Below, piece by piece: positions 1-10,436 of a stretch of DNA of 64,000 bases. The notes below the pieces were generated by a model that was not told where the DNA came from, did not search any database, and saw nothing but the letters and a program-made list of their open reading frames with translations. Both the position numbers and the translations under genes were made by a program. The first letter of the stretch is position 1. Every line of letters starts with the position of its first letter. Source of the DNA: Musa acuminata AAA Group (Eukaryota; Streptophyta; Magnoliopsida; Zingiberales; Musaceae); contig NC_088340.1 of assembly GCF_036884655.1 (NCBI RefSeq), forward strand, positions 30,132,001-30,196,000. Reading direction: 5' to 3'.

Positions 1-1283
1 TTTTCGGCTTTAAATAATGATGTATGTTTTTGTTTTGCATAAAAGACAAAGGCATGCTTGTATGAAATAAATCACATAAATTGAAACATATAAAAAAAAG
101 GGGAATGTATTATTCTTGAAAATGTCTCTATCCCTAAAATCTTGTCGAGCTTTCAAAAAGAGATTAATGAATCTATTTTTGTTATTTTTATGAATCTCTT
201 AAGAAAGTGATCTTGATGATTTGACAAATTAAATTTGAATGAGTTTTATCCAAATCATGAACTTGATACTTGAGATTTTTTGAAACAAGATCCTTGATCT
301 CCCAAGATTTCTTTTCATTATTTGCTAAAGAGGAGTATTATCTAAATAAATGATGATTTTTCTTTTAATTCCTCGGAATTATAACTTGAAATCTTTTATG
401 AATCAAGATCTCTTAATGTGCTCTCTTATCATTCCTTCTTATTATTTAAGAGGATTTTTTTTAATCATGAATTTTCTTATAAATTCTAAGAATTATAACT
501 TAAAAATTTTAATATATGAATTATGATTTTGACAACTTTGAGTTTTCTTATATATGATTCATGATTTTTTATTCTCCTATGTTTCTTTTTGCTATTTACT
601 AAATAGAATATCTTTTTCGGAATTCATGACTTATGATTTCCCTTACTATTTGATCTTCTAAGATTTCTTTTCATTTTTAAAAAAAAAGGAGATCAAAATG
701 AATTATGTCTTTTGGTATTCACATGATCTTGATTTCTCAATTTTTATAACTCGAGTTTTCTTTATGAATCAAGATTATTTCCTAACATTCCTTCTATTTA
801 CAAAAGAAGATATATGTTAAAAATGACCCATGGTCTTTCGGTATTCATGACTTGATCTTTCATTTTTGATGATTGAAATATTGATGTAAATTTTTCTTGA
901 TATCTCATTTGTCATGATTTAAAAATTGATATAAAGGGAAAAAATTATAACATTATATTATTCCCTTCTTTGTTTATAACGACAAAGAGGGAGATAAAAT
1001 TGCTAGCTTGAACATCTCAAAAGAGAAGCAAAGATTGTTAGCTTGCACATCGTAAAGAAAAGTAAAATTGGTAGCTTGTATATTCTATAATGATGTAAAA
1101 TTTGCTAGCTTGCATGTTCTAAAATGTTGTAAAATTTGCTAGCTCGCACATTGCAAAAAAAAGTAAAACTTACTAGCTTATACATTGTAAATAAAAGCAA
1201 ACTTGTTAGCTTGCTCATTTGAAAAGAGAAGCAAAGTTTGCTAGCTTGCACATTTCAAGAAGATGCAAAAACATGCTATCTTG
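1..1283 (+). mobile_element. Family B copia internal non-coding region, fragment
   Basis: AT-rich DNA without a credible gene. It resembles, in sense orientation, the 3' non-coding region of the family B elements further right: the opening phrase with 'ttttcggcttta' and 'gacaaaggcatgc' is like 36280-36300 and 36570-36610. Many short variants of 'catgaatcaagatc' recur, as in those regions. The piece ends abruptly at 1283 where a family A LTR begins. A matching family B end (polypurine tract plus LTR start) reappears at 12774-12861, so the family A block probably sits inside this old element with some sequence lost. Confidence 0.6.
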
Positions 1284-1290
1284 CACATCG
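999..1290 (+). repeat. Degenerate 35-45 bp repeats built on GCTAGCTTGCACAT
   Basis: About eight imperfect units, each 'ttgctagcttgcacatt' followed by an A-rich spacer of the form 'aaaagagaagcaaag'. The same motif, in antisense, fills 24230-24800, 37440-37600 and 47030-47450, always in the 3' non-coding part of family B elements. It is therefore an element-borne repeat, not a local satellite. Confidence 0.7.
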
Positions 1291-2361
1291 AGATAACCAG
1301 ACAGACTAGTGTGTTGTATATCTATCCATATGATGGATGCAATTGGTCTCATAGCTACTCGTGTGGGGACACTAGGGATATAGTACACGTGCTCATTAGA
1401 GAATGAGTTCACTGATTGATCTGCTTACGAAATGTTGGATGGTTGATGATGCCTTATTATCAAACAATGATTCTATAGTCCTAATGGTGTATTTGGTCCT
1501 TAGACTTGAGACACCAAGTATGTCCAGTATGAGTTCTCCATTCTTTGATAACAGACTTATAGGTCTGGAGGTTTTAGATCTAGCACAGTAGAATATAGGG
1601 AGTGGTAGCCAACCTTACGAGGACTATTGAGTACCGATAGAGGATCATTTACTCTCGGTGTCATGAGAGGAATATCCTATGTGTTCTTAGTTGGAAAAAT
1701 CCCTAGCCAGCGTTATTCGAATTGAGAGAGAAAGAGTTCTTCGAGAGAATCCGATTAGAGCGAGACTCGATTAGAAACTGTATAGGTCTGACAACACCAT
1801 GCTCGGTATGTGATCTTTAGGGATATTAGATTAATGAGGGACTATAAATATACGATAACTGAGGACAAATAGGTCCAATAGATTGGATTCCCTTGTATCA
1901 TTTGGGGACTATGGTGTAGTGGCCTAGTACGTTCACCGTCGATGAGTTGATTAAATTATTATGAAGATAATAATTCACTAAGCCAAAAGGAGTTTTGATA
2001 GGTATAACTCACGGCCAACTCGATATTGGGTCTAGAGGGTCACACATATGGTAGGCATTACGATGAGTAAATGTTCGGATATAAGATATCCGTTAGAGCC
2101 TGTATCTTATTAGATATCCAATAAGCCATTGAATTATTGGATCCCATGGATGTGATCCAATAAGAGCCAATGAGAGATTATTAGATAAAGATCCACTAAT
2201 CTAAGTAGCTTGGGTAGTTGGATGGAGACCCAGTACCCAATAGAGCAGGATGTATGAGGGTCAAGTTGATTAGGGACCTCTATAAATAGGAGGGAACTAA
2301 TGGTTCAGAGACTAGAGCTTCTCTTGGTTGCCATAGATTTGAGGAGCAGGCCTGGAGATTT
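1284..2361 (+). mobile_element. Old family A 5' LTR fragment
   Basis: Homologous to family A LTR from about LTR position 245 ('gataaccggatagactgg' in A1) to just past the TATA region; TATAAATA lies at 2281-2288. The first quarter and the LTR end are missing. It joins directly, near 2362, to the RNase H end of a family A polyprotein, so everything between 5' LTR and 3' pol has been deleted. Divergence from A1 is high, with many C-to-T and G-to-A changes. Confidence 0.8.
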
Positions 2362-2659
2362 GAGGTGCAAGTTCATGGGAGTCATATTAGGCAACAAGGA
2401 GTTGATTCACTTATATTGTGACAACAACAAGGCGATTGCTCAAATGAGGGAACCTATGTCTTATTAGAAGTGTTATGAGGAGGTTCTAGCTTACTAGAGA
2501 GATCGTGACCCAAGGAGATGTAGCAATAAAAATAGTTCCATCCGTAGATAACATCGTTGATCCATAGACAAAGCCGTTGTCTTATATTGTCTTTGAGTAT
2601 CACAAGGGTTTGATGAGGATCAGACACATAGGTGATTAACTTTACGTCAAGTGGGAGAT
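2362..2659 (+). pseudogene. Family A RNase H C-terminus remnant and polypurine tract
   Basis: Matches A1 10135-10436: the 'YCDNN' RNase H segment, the 'ADPLTKPL'-type tail region and the polypurine tract before the LTR (2651-2659). Several in-frame stops are present. It lies between an old 5' LTR piece and the old 3' LTR that starts at 2660, giving an internally deleted family A element. Confidence 0.8.
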
Positions 2660-3429
2660 TACTAGTTATACATGCCTTGCAAGCCAATCACGTGAGTGAT
2701 GGCATGTGTGACATAATACATACTCTTTTTACTTATTATATTTTAGTATTTTATCACTTTATATCATCTGTTACATGAATATATTGTGATGTCTATGGAT
2801 CTATGCAAAGGGAATCAGATCGTGATGAGATCACGATAATGAGACCAATTCGCCTTTAAACACAAATCCTAAATAATCTTAGCCATATGTTACTTGAGAG
2901 GGACATCAAGATAATCGGATAGACTAGTGTACTATATACCCATAAATATGATGGAGGCGACTAGTCTCATAGCTGCTCATGTGGGGATACTAGGGCTATA
3001 GTGCAGGTGCTCATTGGATAATGAGTTCACTGATTGATCCACTTATGGAATGCTGGATGGTTAATGATACCTCATTGTTAGATAGCAATTCTATTATCCT
3101 AGTTGTGTACTTACTCCTTAGAATTGAGATACCAAAGATATCCTATATGAGTACTCCACTCTTTAATACTGGACTTATAGGTTTAGTATTCCAGATCTAG
3201 CATAACCGATCATCGGGAGTAGTAGCCAACCTTACGAGGACTATTATGTATCGATAGAGGATCATCCACTGTTGGTATCATAAGAGGAATATCTCATGTG
3301 TTCTTACTTAGGTAAATCCCTAGTTAGGGTCATTTGGATTTAGGGAGAAAGAGTTCTCCGGGAGAATCTGGTTAGAGCGAGACTCGAGTAGAAACTATAT
3401 GGGTCTGACAGCATCATGCCCGATATACG
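2660..3429 (+). mobile_element. Old family A 3' LTR, left part
   Basis: Starts TACTAGTTAT (TG decayed to TA) right after the polypurine tract and aligns with the first half of the A1 LTR. It is cut at 3429 by the A1 insertion and continues at 11935-12773. The left part ends in ATACG, one copy of the A1 target duplication. Confidence 0.85.
3425..3429 (+). repeat. Target-site duplication of A1, left copy (ATACG)
   Basis: ATACG immediately before the LTR start TGCTAGTC. An identical ATACG at 11930-11934 follows the 3' LTR end CCCAACA. A 5-bp duplication is the standard copia integrase footprint. Confidence 0.95.
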
Positions 3430-4922
3430 TGCTAGTCATAAGTGCCCAGCAAGCCAATCACGTGATTGATGGCACGTGTGACTTGATACAGAATCTTTTT
3501 GCTTATTATATTTTTGGCGTATATCACTTTATAACTATTGCATAAATGCATATGTATTGTGATGTCCTTGGATTTGTGCAATGGGAATCGGATCGTGATG
3601 AGATCACGATAATGAGATCGATTCACCTTTAAACACATATCCTAAATAATCTCGGTCATAGGTTACTCGAGAGGGACATCGTGATAACCGGATAGACTGG
3701 TGTGATGTATACCCGTCCATATGATGGATGCAGCTGGTCTCATAGTTGCTCGTGTAGGGACACTAGGGATACAGTACAGGTGCTCATTGGAGAATGAGTT
3801 CACTGATTGATCCGCTTACGGAATGCTGGATGGTTGATGATGCCTTATTGTCAGACAACGATTCCGTAGTCCTAGTGGTGTATCTGGTTCTTAGACTTGA
3901 GACACCAAGGATGTCCTGTATGAGTGCTCCACTCTTTGATACCAGACTTATAGGTTTGGCTGTTCCCAGATCTAGTACAGTTGGTCATTGGGAGTGGTAG
4001 TCGACCTTACGAGGGCTATTGAGTGTCGATAGAGGATCATCCACTCTCGGTATCATGAGAGGAATATCCCATGTGTTCTTGCTCAGACAAATCCCTGGCC
4101 AGGGTCATTCGGGTTGAGAGAGAAAGAGTTCTCCGGGAGAATCCGATTAAAGCGAGACTCGAGTAGAAACCGTATGGGTCTGACAACACCATGCTCGATA
4201 TACGGTCTCTGGGATATTAGATGGATGAGGGATTATAGGTACATGGTAACTGAGGACAGACAGGTCCAATGGATTGGATTCCCCTGTATCGTCTGGGGAC
4301 TACGGCGTAGTGGCTTAGTACGTCCGTAGTCGATGAGTCGAGTGAATTATTACAGAGATAATAATTCACTAAGTTAGAAGGAGTTCTGACAGGTATGACT
4401 CACGGCCAGCTCGATATTGGGCCTAGAGGGTCACACACATATGGTAGGCATTGCGATGAGTAGAGGTTCGGATATGAGATATCCGACGGAGCCCTTGTCT
4501 TATTGGATGCAGATCCAATACCCACTAGGGAAGGACCCATTAGGGTTTGACACGGGATCTCTATAAATAGGAGGGATTCACAGCCTCATAGGCTAGAGTC
4601 TTTGCTTGCCCTTCCTATTCTCCTCTCCCTCTCCACCTCAGAGTAGGCCTGGAGTTTTGAGGAGCGTCGTTGCAACCCTGCTGTGTGGATCACCGCTAGA
4701 GAGGAGGACGCTTGACCTCCTTCACCCTCTTCTGAGGATCTGCAAGGAAACAGGGATATACGATCTCCCTAGGTAACACAATCTCTATACGCAGTTTTGT
4801 GTTTTGCGGATTTTGCGCACCAATCTTCGCACGACGACGAACATCTTTTTGGGAATCGGGGATTTTTGTTTTCTTGTTCTTCCGCTGCGCATATGATGTC
4901 GCCCCCCAATGATTTCCCAACA
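3430..4922 (+). repeat. A1 5' LTR
   Basis: Runs from TGCTAGTCATAAG to GATTTCCCAACA, 1493 bp, the same length as 10437-11929. It contains a promoter with TATAAATA at 4562-4569. Short reading frames inside it (for example around 3794-4000) recur identically in the 3' LTR only because the LTRs are copies of each other; they are not genes. Confidence 0.95.
4562..4569 (+). promoter_or_regulatory. TATA box of A1 5' LTR
   Basis: TATAAATA followed by GGAGGGATTC. The same box sits in each family A LTR here (2281, 11569, 12403). It is about 360 bp before the LTR end, a plausible U3/R position. Confidence 0.75.
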
Positions 4923-4923
4923 G

Positions 4924-4936
4924 TGGTATCAGAGCC
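4924..4936 (+). other. A1 primer-binding site, initiator-Met tRNA type
   Basis: TGGTATCAGAGCC begins one base after the LTR terminal CA. It complements the 3' end of plant initiator methionine tRNA, the usual primer for minus-strand DNA synthesis in copia elements. Confidence 0.95.
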
Positions 4937-5036
4937 AGGTTGTTCGTGCGAATGATTGGTTTTTGAACTGCGTGTGTTGTGTTTAGGAAGAATATTGACG
5001 TCAAAATCGTTGACGCAAAAGCAAGGAAGGGCAGCA

Positions 5037-5490
5037 ACAGTTGCTGCCCTCGATCTGCATGCCTGCAGCCAGCCGCAGCCGCAGCCAGGCAGCACAGCGC
5101 CGGCGCATGCGCAAGCGCTGTGCCTGCAGCAGCCGGCCGGCGGTCTGCTTGCAGCAGGCTTGCGGCCGGCGGGGCTGGCAGCCCGCGGGTAGAGGCGCCG
5201 CGGGGTAGCAGCGCGGGCTGAGGCACTGCAGGGCAGCGGCGCCTGTGGCCGCTGCTCCCACGGGCAAAAACCCCGCAGGGGCGGCCGCCAGCGAGGCAGC
5301 ACCGCCTGCGGGCGCTGCCTCGCCGGCAGAACTGCCCGCGGAGGCGGCGACGCCTGCGGGGGCGCCCACCTGCAGCGGCAGCGCCGCCAGCGGGCGTGCC
5401 GCCCGCAGGCGAGGGCAGCGCCCCGCCCCTCGCCGCACAGGCCGCCGCCAGCAGGGTGGCGGCGGCAACGGCAGCAGCAAAGGGCAGTAG
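5037..5490 (+). other. Very GC-rich, CpG-dense block in A1 leader
   Basis: Roughly 450 bp of about 75-80% GC by eye, built of GC-rich words such as GCCTGCGGGCGCTGCC, inside an otherwise AT-leaning leader. All three plus frames and the minus frames are partly open and rich in Ala, Gly, Pro and Arg, which is expected of such composition, so I do not call a gene. CpG dinucleotides are abundant, unlike the decayed repeats around, which fits a recent insertion. No second copy exists in this window. It could be a captured host fragment or a native part of the leader. Confidence 0.6.
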
Positions 5491-6254
5491 GAAATTAGGG
5501 TTTTCTGGGCAAAAGACAATTTTACCCATCGGAATTTGAGAAATTCTAGTTTCTGTCTTTTGTCCAAATTACGAAAATACCCTTAGGAATTGAGAAATTC
5601 CCTATATATCCCTGATTTCAGAAAATATTAATTAAAAGGTTTAGTTGATTATTATTTTTATTATCTAGTAGTCCTACATAATGACGATTATTTATACATG
5701 TGATGTATGATGAGTGGACGGATGATCATGGACCGTGTGATGTGTGTACTTGTGATTATTATTATTGAGGTCTGCGAACCTCCATTATATTTCTCGTTTA
5801 TTGTCGGGCCTGCGTGCCTATGATTAAGTTGTAATCACATGAGGAGGCGCAGCGGGAGCGTGGAAGCCATAGCGGGACCCACGAGACGGACGATCGTGAT
5901 GCATGAAGATGCATCAAGATGTCGACGGAACCAACGAGGACGAGATGGACGATCACAAGGCATGGAGATGCACCGTTGCACACATAGATCTTGATGTGAG
6001 TGATTAGGCCTACTGGCTCGGGCCTAATCATATTAGGTTGTGGTCCATGATCATCTGGTGTGATTGCTTATACATATACTAGATATATATATATATTTGC
6101 ATGCGATGTAGATATATATTAAATATGTATATGTGTGACATGTCATATTAGGAGACCAAATTATAGAAACATCTCTCGATAATATTAAGTCGGTAAACGT
6201 GAGGCAATTAGATTGACCCACGTGGCCTTCCATCGTTATGAGTAGGAACCGATT
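5491..6254 (+). other. A1 leader, middle part
   Basis: Non-coding leader between the GC-rich block and the hairpin array. It contains an AT-rich stretch with 'tatatatata' near 6085-6100 and no conserved protein signature. Nothing in it matches a known splice or coding pattern that I can defend. Confidence 0.5.
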
Positions 6255-6260
6255 CCCGGT

Positions 6261-6575
6261 GTAGGTTGAGTTGGTCGAGTCCCTCGAGACTCACCTATAT
6301 CGCGATTCGCTATCTTGCTTACGACATAGAGATGTCACCGGTGACCTGAGGACATGGTATGCTTGGTCGAGTCCCTCGAGGGTATATCATCAAATCAGAC
6401 TCATCTTGTAACGAAGGTGTTGATTTAACCGAGCATCATGGTTGGTCGAGTCCCTCGAGGCCATGGTGATTCGGAGGCCGAACAGGACGGGAATCACAAG
6501 GAGTTGTGATCGGCAAGAGTTGTCTACCTTTTAGGCTTAGTGTGATTGGTCGAGTCCCTCGAGGTTACACTAAGA
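6261..6575 (+). promoter_or_regulatory. Four hairpins with a common apex before gag
   Basis: The 18-mer TTGGTCGAGTCCCTCGAG occurs exactly at 6271-6288, 6363-6380, 6442-6459 and 6546-6563. Its core TCGAG-TCC-CTCGA folds on itself. Each copy is flanked by different sequences that pair with each other: TAGGTTGAG with CTCACCTA, ATGGTATGC with GTATATCAT (wobbles), CATGG with CCATG, and CTTAGTGTGA with TTACACTAAG. Different arms preserving pairing point to selected RNA structure. The array ends about 200 nt before the gag ATG, where packaging or dimerisation signals lie in retroelements; that role is inferred. The array recurs in A2 at 62030-62345. Confidence 0.75.
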
Positions 6576-6759
6576 CGCTGATTGGATCCTGATCCCCACT
6601 AGAAGTCTGCCGGAGACTTCCGTTTCACGTGCTGAGGGTGTCGCGTGACTCGTTAGTAAAATAGTGGGAGCATATTAAGATAGAAGTCCATATCTTGATA
6701 GTTTATTTCTTGCAAAATCTGCATGTTATTCATTTTTGCTACATCTTTATTTTCAGAAA

Positions 6760-7674
6760 ATGTCACTTTCAAATCCCTTACGTGGCATACTTGATGTCAA
6801 CCGCCTCACTGGTCCAAATTATACGGATTGGCTCCGTAACTTGAGAATTGTTCTCACAGCGGAGAAAATCGTGTACGTCCTTGATACAGTGATGCCTACG
6901 CCCGAAGAAGGGGCAAGCGAGGATGAGATCGCTCGCTACGTGAAGTACATTGATGACTCCACTCTTGCTCAGTGCTATATGTTGGGCTCTATGACTCTAG
7001 AGTTACAGAGACAACATGAAAAGATGGATGCCAGATCCATTCTCCTACATGTCCGTAAATTGTTTGAGGAACAGGGAAGGACTCAATGATATGAGATATC
7101 CAAGAGCCTTTTCCGCGCTAGGATGACTGAGGGGACACCGGTTCAGAACCATGTCCTAAAGATGATTGAGTGGATAGAGAAACTCACAGGTCTAGGAATG
7201 GTCCTAGAGGATAACTTGTGTGTGGACATTGTGCTTCAGTCCCTACCAGATTCCTTTTCACAGTTCATAATGAACTTTAATATGAACAAGCTTGAGGTGA
7301 CTCTCCCAGAGCTCCTCAATATGTTGAGGGAGGCAGAGAGTACTATTAAGAAAGAGAAGCCAGTTCTCTACACTAGTGAGACCAGAAAGAAAAGGAAAGC
7401 AGAAAGGTCCCTTAAGAAGGGAAAGGGCAAGGGCAAACAAGGTAAAGCAAAGGTTGCTAAGAAAGACCCAACAAAGGACAAAGGCCAGTGCTTCCACTGT
7501 GGTAAAGATGGGCACTGGAAGAGAAACTGCAAAGAGTACCTTGCAGAAAGGGCGAAACAAAAGCTTGATGAAGCTTCAGGTATATTCATGATCAATCTCC
7601 AATTGGCAGATTTTTGTGATAATTCATTGGTATTGGATACCAATATTGCTTATCACATCTACAATTTATTGTAA
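6760..7674 (+). pseudogene. gag: A1 gag (capsid/nucleocapsid), interrupted
   Basis: Starts at ATG 6760 (MSLSNPLRGILDVNRL...). The N-terminal 'L.G.NY.DWLRNLRIVL' is typical of plant copia Gag (UBN2-type), which forms the virus-like particle. A TGA at 7087-7089 breaks the frame; the same frame reopens and runs to a TAA at 7672. A Lys-rich stretch precedes a CCHC zinc knuckle [14 protein letters not shown] (7489-7530), the RNA-binding nucleocapsid motif. The related copies A2 and A3 carry different stops, so the stop is private to this copy. The 3' end runs into protease remnants. Confidence 0.85.
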
Positions 7675-7764
7675 ATTCTAGCAAAGCCGAGGGGAGATTG
7701 ACGAGAGGAATATTGCATAAAGGTTTGTTTATGCAAGACACTACTCCACATATCATGAATGTAA
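7605..7764 (+). pseudogene. A1 protease remnant with large internal deletion
   Basis: After the zinc knuckle the frame reads [15 protein letters not shown], the N-terminal part of a copia aspartic protease with the D-T/S-G triad altered to DTN. The remaining protease core, normally some 60-90 residues, is missing. The sequence jumps to 'GLFMQDTTPHIMN', the segment before the integrase zinc finger. TAA at 7672, further stops and a 2-nt deletion near 7764 (relative to A2) break the frame. The same deletion is visible in A2 (60900-60960) and A3 (18225-18360). Confidence 0.8.
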
Positions 7765-10422
7765 GTGTCTAAGAGGAAACGAGATGAGGTGAACAGTGCA
7801 TACCTATGGCATTGTAGGCTAGGTCACATTCATGAAAGAAGGATTCAAAAGTTGCTAAATAATGGATATCTAGATCCATTCGACTATGTGTCATATGCAA
7901 CTTGCGAGCCTTGCCTTCGTGAAAAATTGACCAACTCTCCATTTAGTGGAACTGGAGAGAGAGACATTGAGTTGTTGGAACTCATACATAGTGATGTATG
8001 TGGACCCATGTCAACTCATGCCATTGGAGGTTACTCCTACTTCATTACATTTACTGATGATTTCTCAAGGTATGGATATGTGTACTTAATGAAGCACAAG
8101 TCCGAGGCCTTTGAGAAATTCAGAGAGTATAAGAATGAGGTGGAGAACCAGACTGGAAAGAGTATCAAAACTCTTCGATCAGATCGAGGAGGTGAGTACT
8201 TAAGTACAGAGTTTACTCACTTCCTCAAGGACCATGGGATATTATCCCAATGGACACCTCCTTATACACCTCAGCTCAATGGTGTCTCTGAAAGGAGAAA
8301 TCGTACATTATTAGATATGGTACGGTCCATGATGAGTTTCGCTGACCTACCCATCTCATTCTGGGGATATGCCCTAGAAACCGCAGCTTACCTTCTGAAC
8401 AGAGTTCCAACTAAGTCGGTGGTGTCTACACCATATGAGATATGGAAAGGGAAGAAGCCTGATCTTAAAGTAGTTAAGATTTGGGGCTGCTCTGCCCATG
8501 TTAAAAGACACAACCCCGATAAGTTAGAATCAAGGACAGGGCGATGTAAATTTGTGGGATACCCCAAGGAAACTTGTGGGTATTACTTCTATCATCTCGA
8601 GGACCAAAAGGTCTTTGTAGCTAAGAGAGCAGTGTTCCTTGAGAAGGAACACATTCTTGACGGAGACAGTGGGAGAATGATAGAATTGAGCGAGGTTGGA
8701 GAACCAAGCTCAAGCATCACTCTACAGCCCGAGTCTGTTCAGGTATCTAATACACAAGTTTCAACTTTACGCAGGTCTGATAGAGTATCCCATCCTCCTG
8801 AGAGATATGTGGGACATATTAGAGCAGAGGATGTAGAGGATATTGATCCTCAGACCTACGAGGAGGCTATTATGAGTATAGACTCCGGGAAGTGGAAAGA
8901 AGCCATGAATTCTGAGATGGATTCTATGTACTCAAATAAGGTTTGGAACCTAGTTGATGCACCCGAAGGTATTGTACCCATCGGTTGCAAGTGGATCTTT
9001 AAGAAAAAGATCAGAGTAGATGGAAAGGTAGAGACCTATAAAGCAAGGCTAGTGGCTAAGGGGTATCGTCAAAGGCAAGGTGTTGACTACGACGAAACTT
9101 TCTCACCCGTAGCAATGCTAAAATCCATCAGAATTCTATTGGCTATTGCAGCACACTATGATTATGAGATCTGGCAGATGGATGTGAAAACCGCATTCCT
9201 CAACGGGAACTTGGAGGAGGAGGTGTATATGATGCAACCTGAGGGATTCGTGTCCAAGAACTGCCCAGATAAGGTGTGTAGGTTGCTTAGATCCATTTAT
9301 GGACTAAAGCAAGCTTCCCGAAGTTGGAACATAAGATTTGATGAGGCAATCAGATCTTATGACTTCGTTAAGAACAAAGATGAGCCTTGTGTATACAGAA
9401 AGGTAAGTGGGAGCGCTATTAGCTTTTTGGTGTTATATGTGGATGACATCCTCATCATTGGGAATGACATAGGAATGCTATCCACAATAAAGGCTTGGTT
9501 ATCTAGACACTTCTCTATGAAGGACTTAGGAGAAGCATCTTATATCTTGGGGATTAGAATCTATAGAGATAGATCCAAAAGGATGCTTGGCTTGTCCCAG
9601 TCCAGGTACATAGAAACTATTGTCAAAAGGTTTGGCATGGAAAATTCCAAAAGAGGTCTCATACCGATGAGACATGGGATATCGCTTTCTACGAGTATGT
9701 CCCCAAAGACTCCAGAAGAAAGGGCGAACATGGATATGATACCTTATGCCTCAGCAATAGGGTCTATCATGTATGCCATGCTATGTACTAGGCCTGATAT
9801 AGCGCATGCTCTGAGTGTCACGAGCAGGTATCAGGCGGATCCAGGCTTGGAGCACTGGAAAGCAGTAAAGTGTATCCTTAAGTACTTGAGAAGGACTAAG
9901 GATCTTTTACTAGTATATGGAGGTAATAGCCTTAAGGTTGAAGGCTACACTGACTCAAGTTTTCAGTCTGATGTCGATGATAGCAAGTCGAATTCAGGGT
10001 ATGTGTACACCTTGAATGGAGGAGCAGTGTGCTGGAAGAGTTCCAAGCAAGATACCACTGATGACTCGACCACAGAGGCGGAGTACATTGCTGCATCAGA
10101 TGCAGCAAAGGAGGGAGTCTGGTTGAAGAAGTTCATCACAGATTTGGGAGTCGTGCCGGATAGTGAGGAGCCGATTTCCCTATATTGCGACAACAATGGG
10201 GCAATTGCTCAAGCGAAGGAACCTAGGTCTCATCAGAAATCTAAGCATGTTTTGAGGAGGTTCCACCTTATCAGAGAGATCGTGACCCGAGGAGATGTAG
10301 CAGTGGAAAGAGTTCCATCCGAAGATAACATTGCAGATCCACTAACAAAGCCATTGTCTCAGATTGTCTTTGAGCGTCACAGGGGTCTGATGGGGATCAG
10401 ACACATAGGTGATTGGCTTTAG
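7765..10422 (+). CDS. pol: A1 integrase-reverse transcriptase-RNase H, open but without its own start
   Basis: An uninterrupted 885-codon frame, the 3' part of the copia polyprotein. It begins at GTG only because the frame was shifted, so no real start is claimed. Integrase: zinc-finger residues H16, H21 (or H23), C47, C50, then catalytic D77, D140 and E176 (D-X62-D-X35-E). Reverse transcriptase: 'KARLVAKGY', 'MDVKTAFLNG' and catalytic YVDD at residues 558-561 (9436-9447). RNase H: YTDSSF, 'STTEAEYIAA' and 'LYCDNNGAI'. It makes cDNA and integrates it. All catalytic residues look intact; what is lacking is the protease and a continuous link to gag. It ends just before the polypurine tract. Confidence 0.9.
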   Translation: MSKRKRDEVNSAYLWHCRLGHIHERRIQKLLNNGYLDPFDYVSYATCEPCLREKLTNSPFSGTGERDIELLELIHSDVCGPMSTHAIGGYSYFITFTDDFSRYGYVYLMKHKSEAFEKFREYKNEVENQTGKSIKTLRSDRGGEYLSTEFTHFLKDHGILSQWTPPYTPQLNGVSERRNRTLLDMVRSMMSFADLPISFWGYALETAAYLLNRVPTKSVVSTPYEIWKGKKPDLKVVKIWGCSAHVKRHNPDKLESRTGRCKFVGYPKETCGYYFYHLEDQKVFVAKRAVFLEKEHILDGDSGRMIELSEVGEPSSSITLQPESVQVSNTQVSTLRRSDRVSHPPERYVGHIRAEDVEDIDPQTYEEAIMSIDSGKWKEAMNSEMDSMYSNKVWNLVDAPEGIVPIGCKWIFKKKIRVDGKVETYKARLVAKGYRQRQGVDYDETFSPVAMLKSIRILLAIAAHYDYEIWQMDVKTAFLNGNLEEEVYMMQPEGFVSKNCPDKVCRLLRSIYGLKQASRSWNIRFDEAIRSYDFVKNKDEPCVYRKVSGSAISFLVLYVDDILIIGNDIGMLSTIKAWLSRHFSMKDLGEASYILGIRIYRDRSKRMLGLSQSRYIETIVKRFGMENSKRGLIPMRHGISLSTSMSPKTPEERANMDMIPYASAIGSIMYAMLCTRPDIAHALSVTSRYQADPGLEHWKAVKCILKYLRRTKDLLLVYGGNSLKVEGYTDSSFQSDVDDSKSNSGYVYTLNGGAVCWKSSKQDTTDDSTTEAEYIAASDAAKEGVWLKKFITDLGVVPDSEEPISLYCDNNGAIAQAKEPRSHQKSKHVLRRFHLIREIVTRGDVAVERVPSEDNIADPLTKPLSQIVFERHRGLMGIRHIGDWL

Positions 10423-10425
10423 GTC

Positions 10426-10436
10426 AAGTGGGAGAT
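10426..10436 (+). other. A1 polypurine tract
   Basis: AAGTGGGAGAT directly before the 3' LTR TGCTAGTC; it primes plus-strand DNA synthesis. Only four bases separate it from the pol stop codon. Confidence 0.85.

Noticed and set aside
3794..4329. Two short frames repeated perfectly at 10801-11336
   Set aside because: Both lie in LTRs; identity reflects LTR duplication, and older LTR copies do not preserve the frames.
4696..5567. Ala/Gly/Pro/Arg-rich open frames of up to 277 codons in the GC-rich leader
   Set aside because: Stops are rare in 75-80% GC DNA; frames overlap on both strands, and one runs backwards through the primer site and LTR.
6271..6563. tRNA gene fragments, because GGTCGAGTCC resembles a tRNA T-arm (B box)
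   Set aside because: One T is missing from the B-box consensus, and no acceptor, D or anticodon arms are near; flanking arms form simple hairpins.
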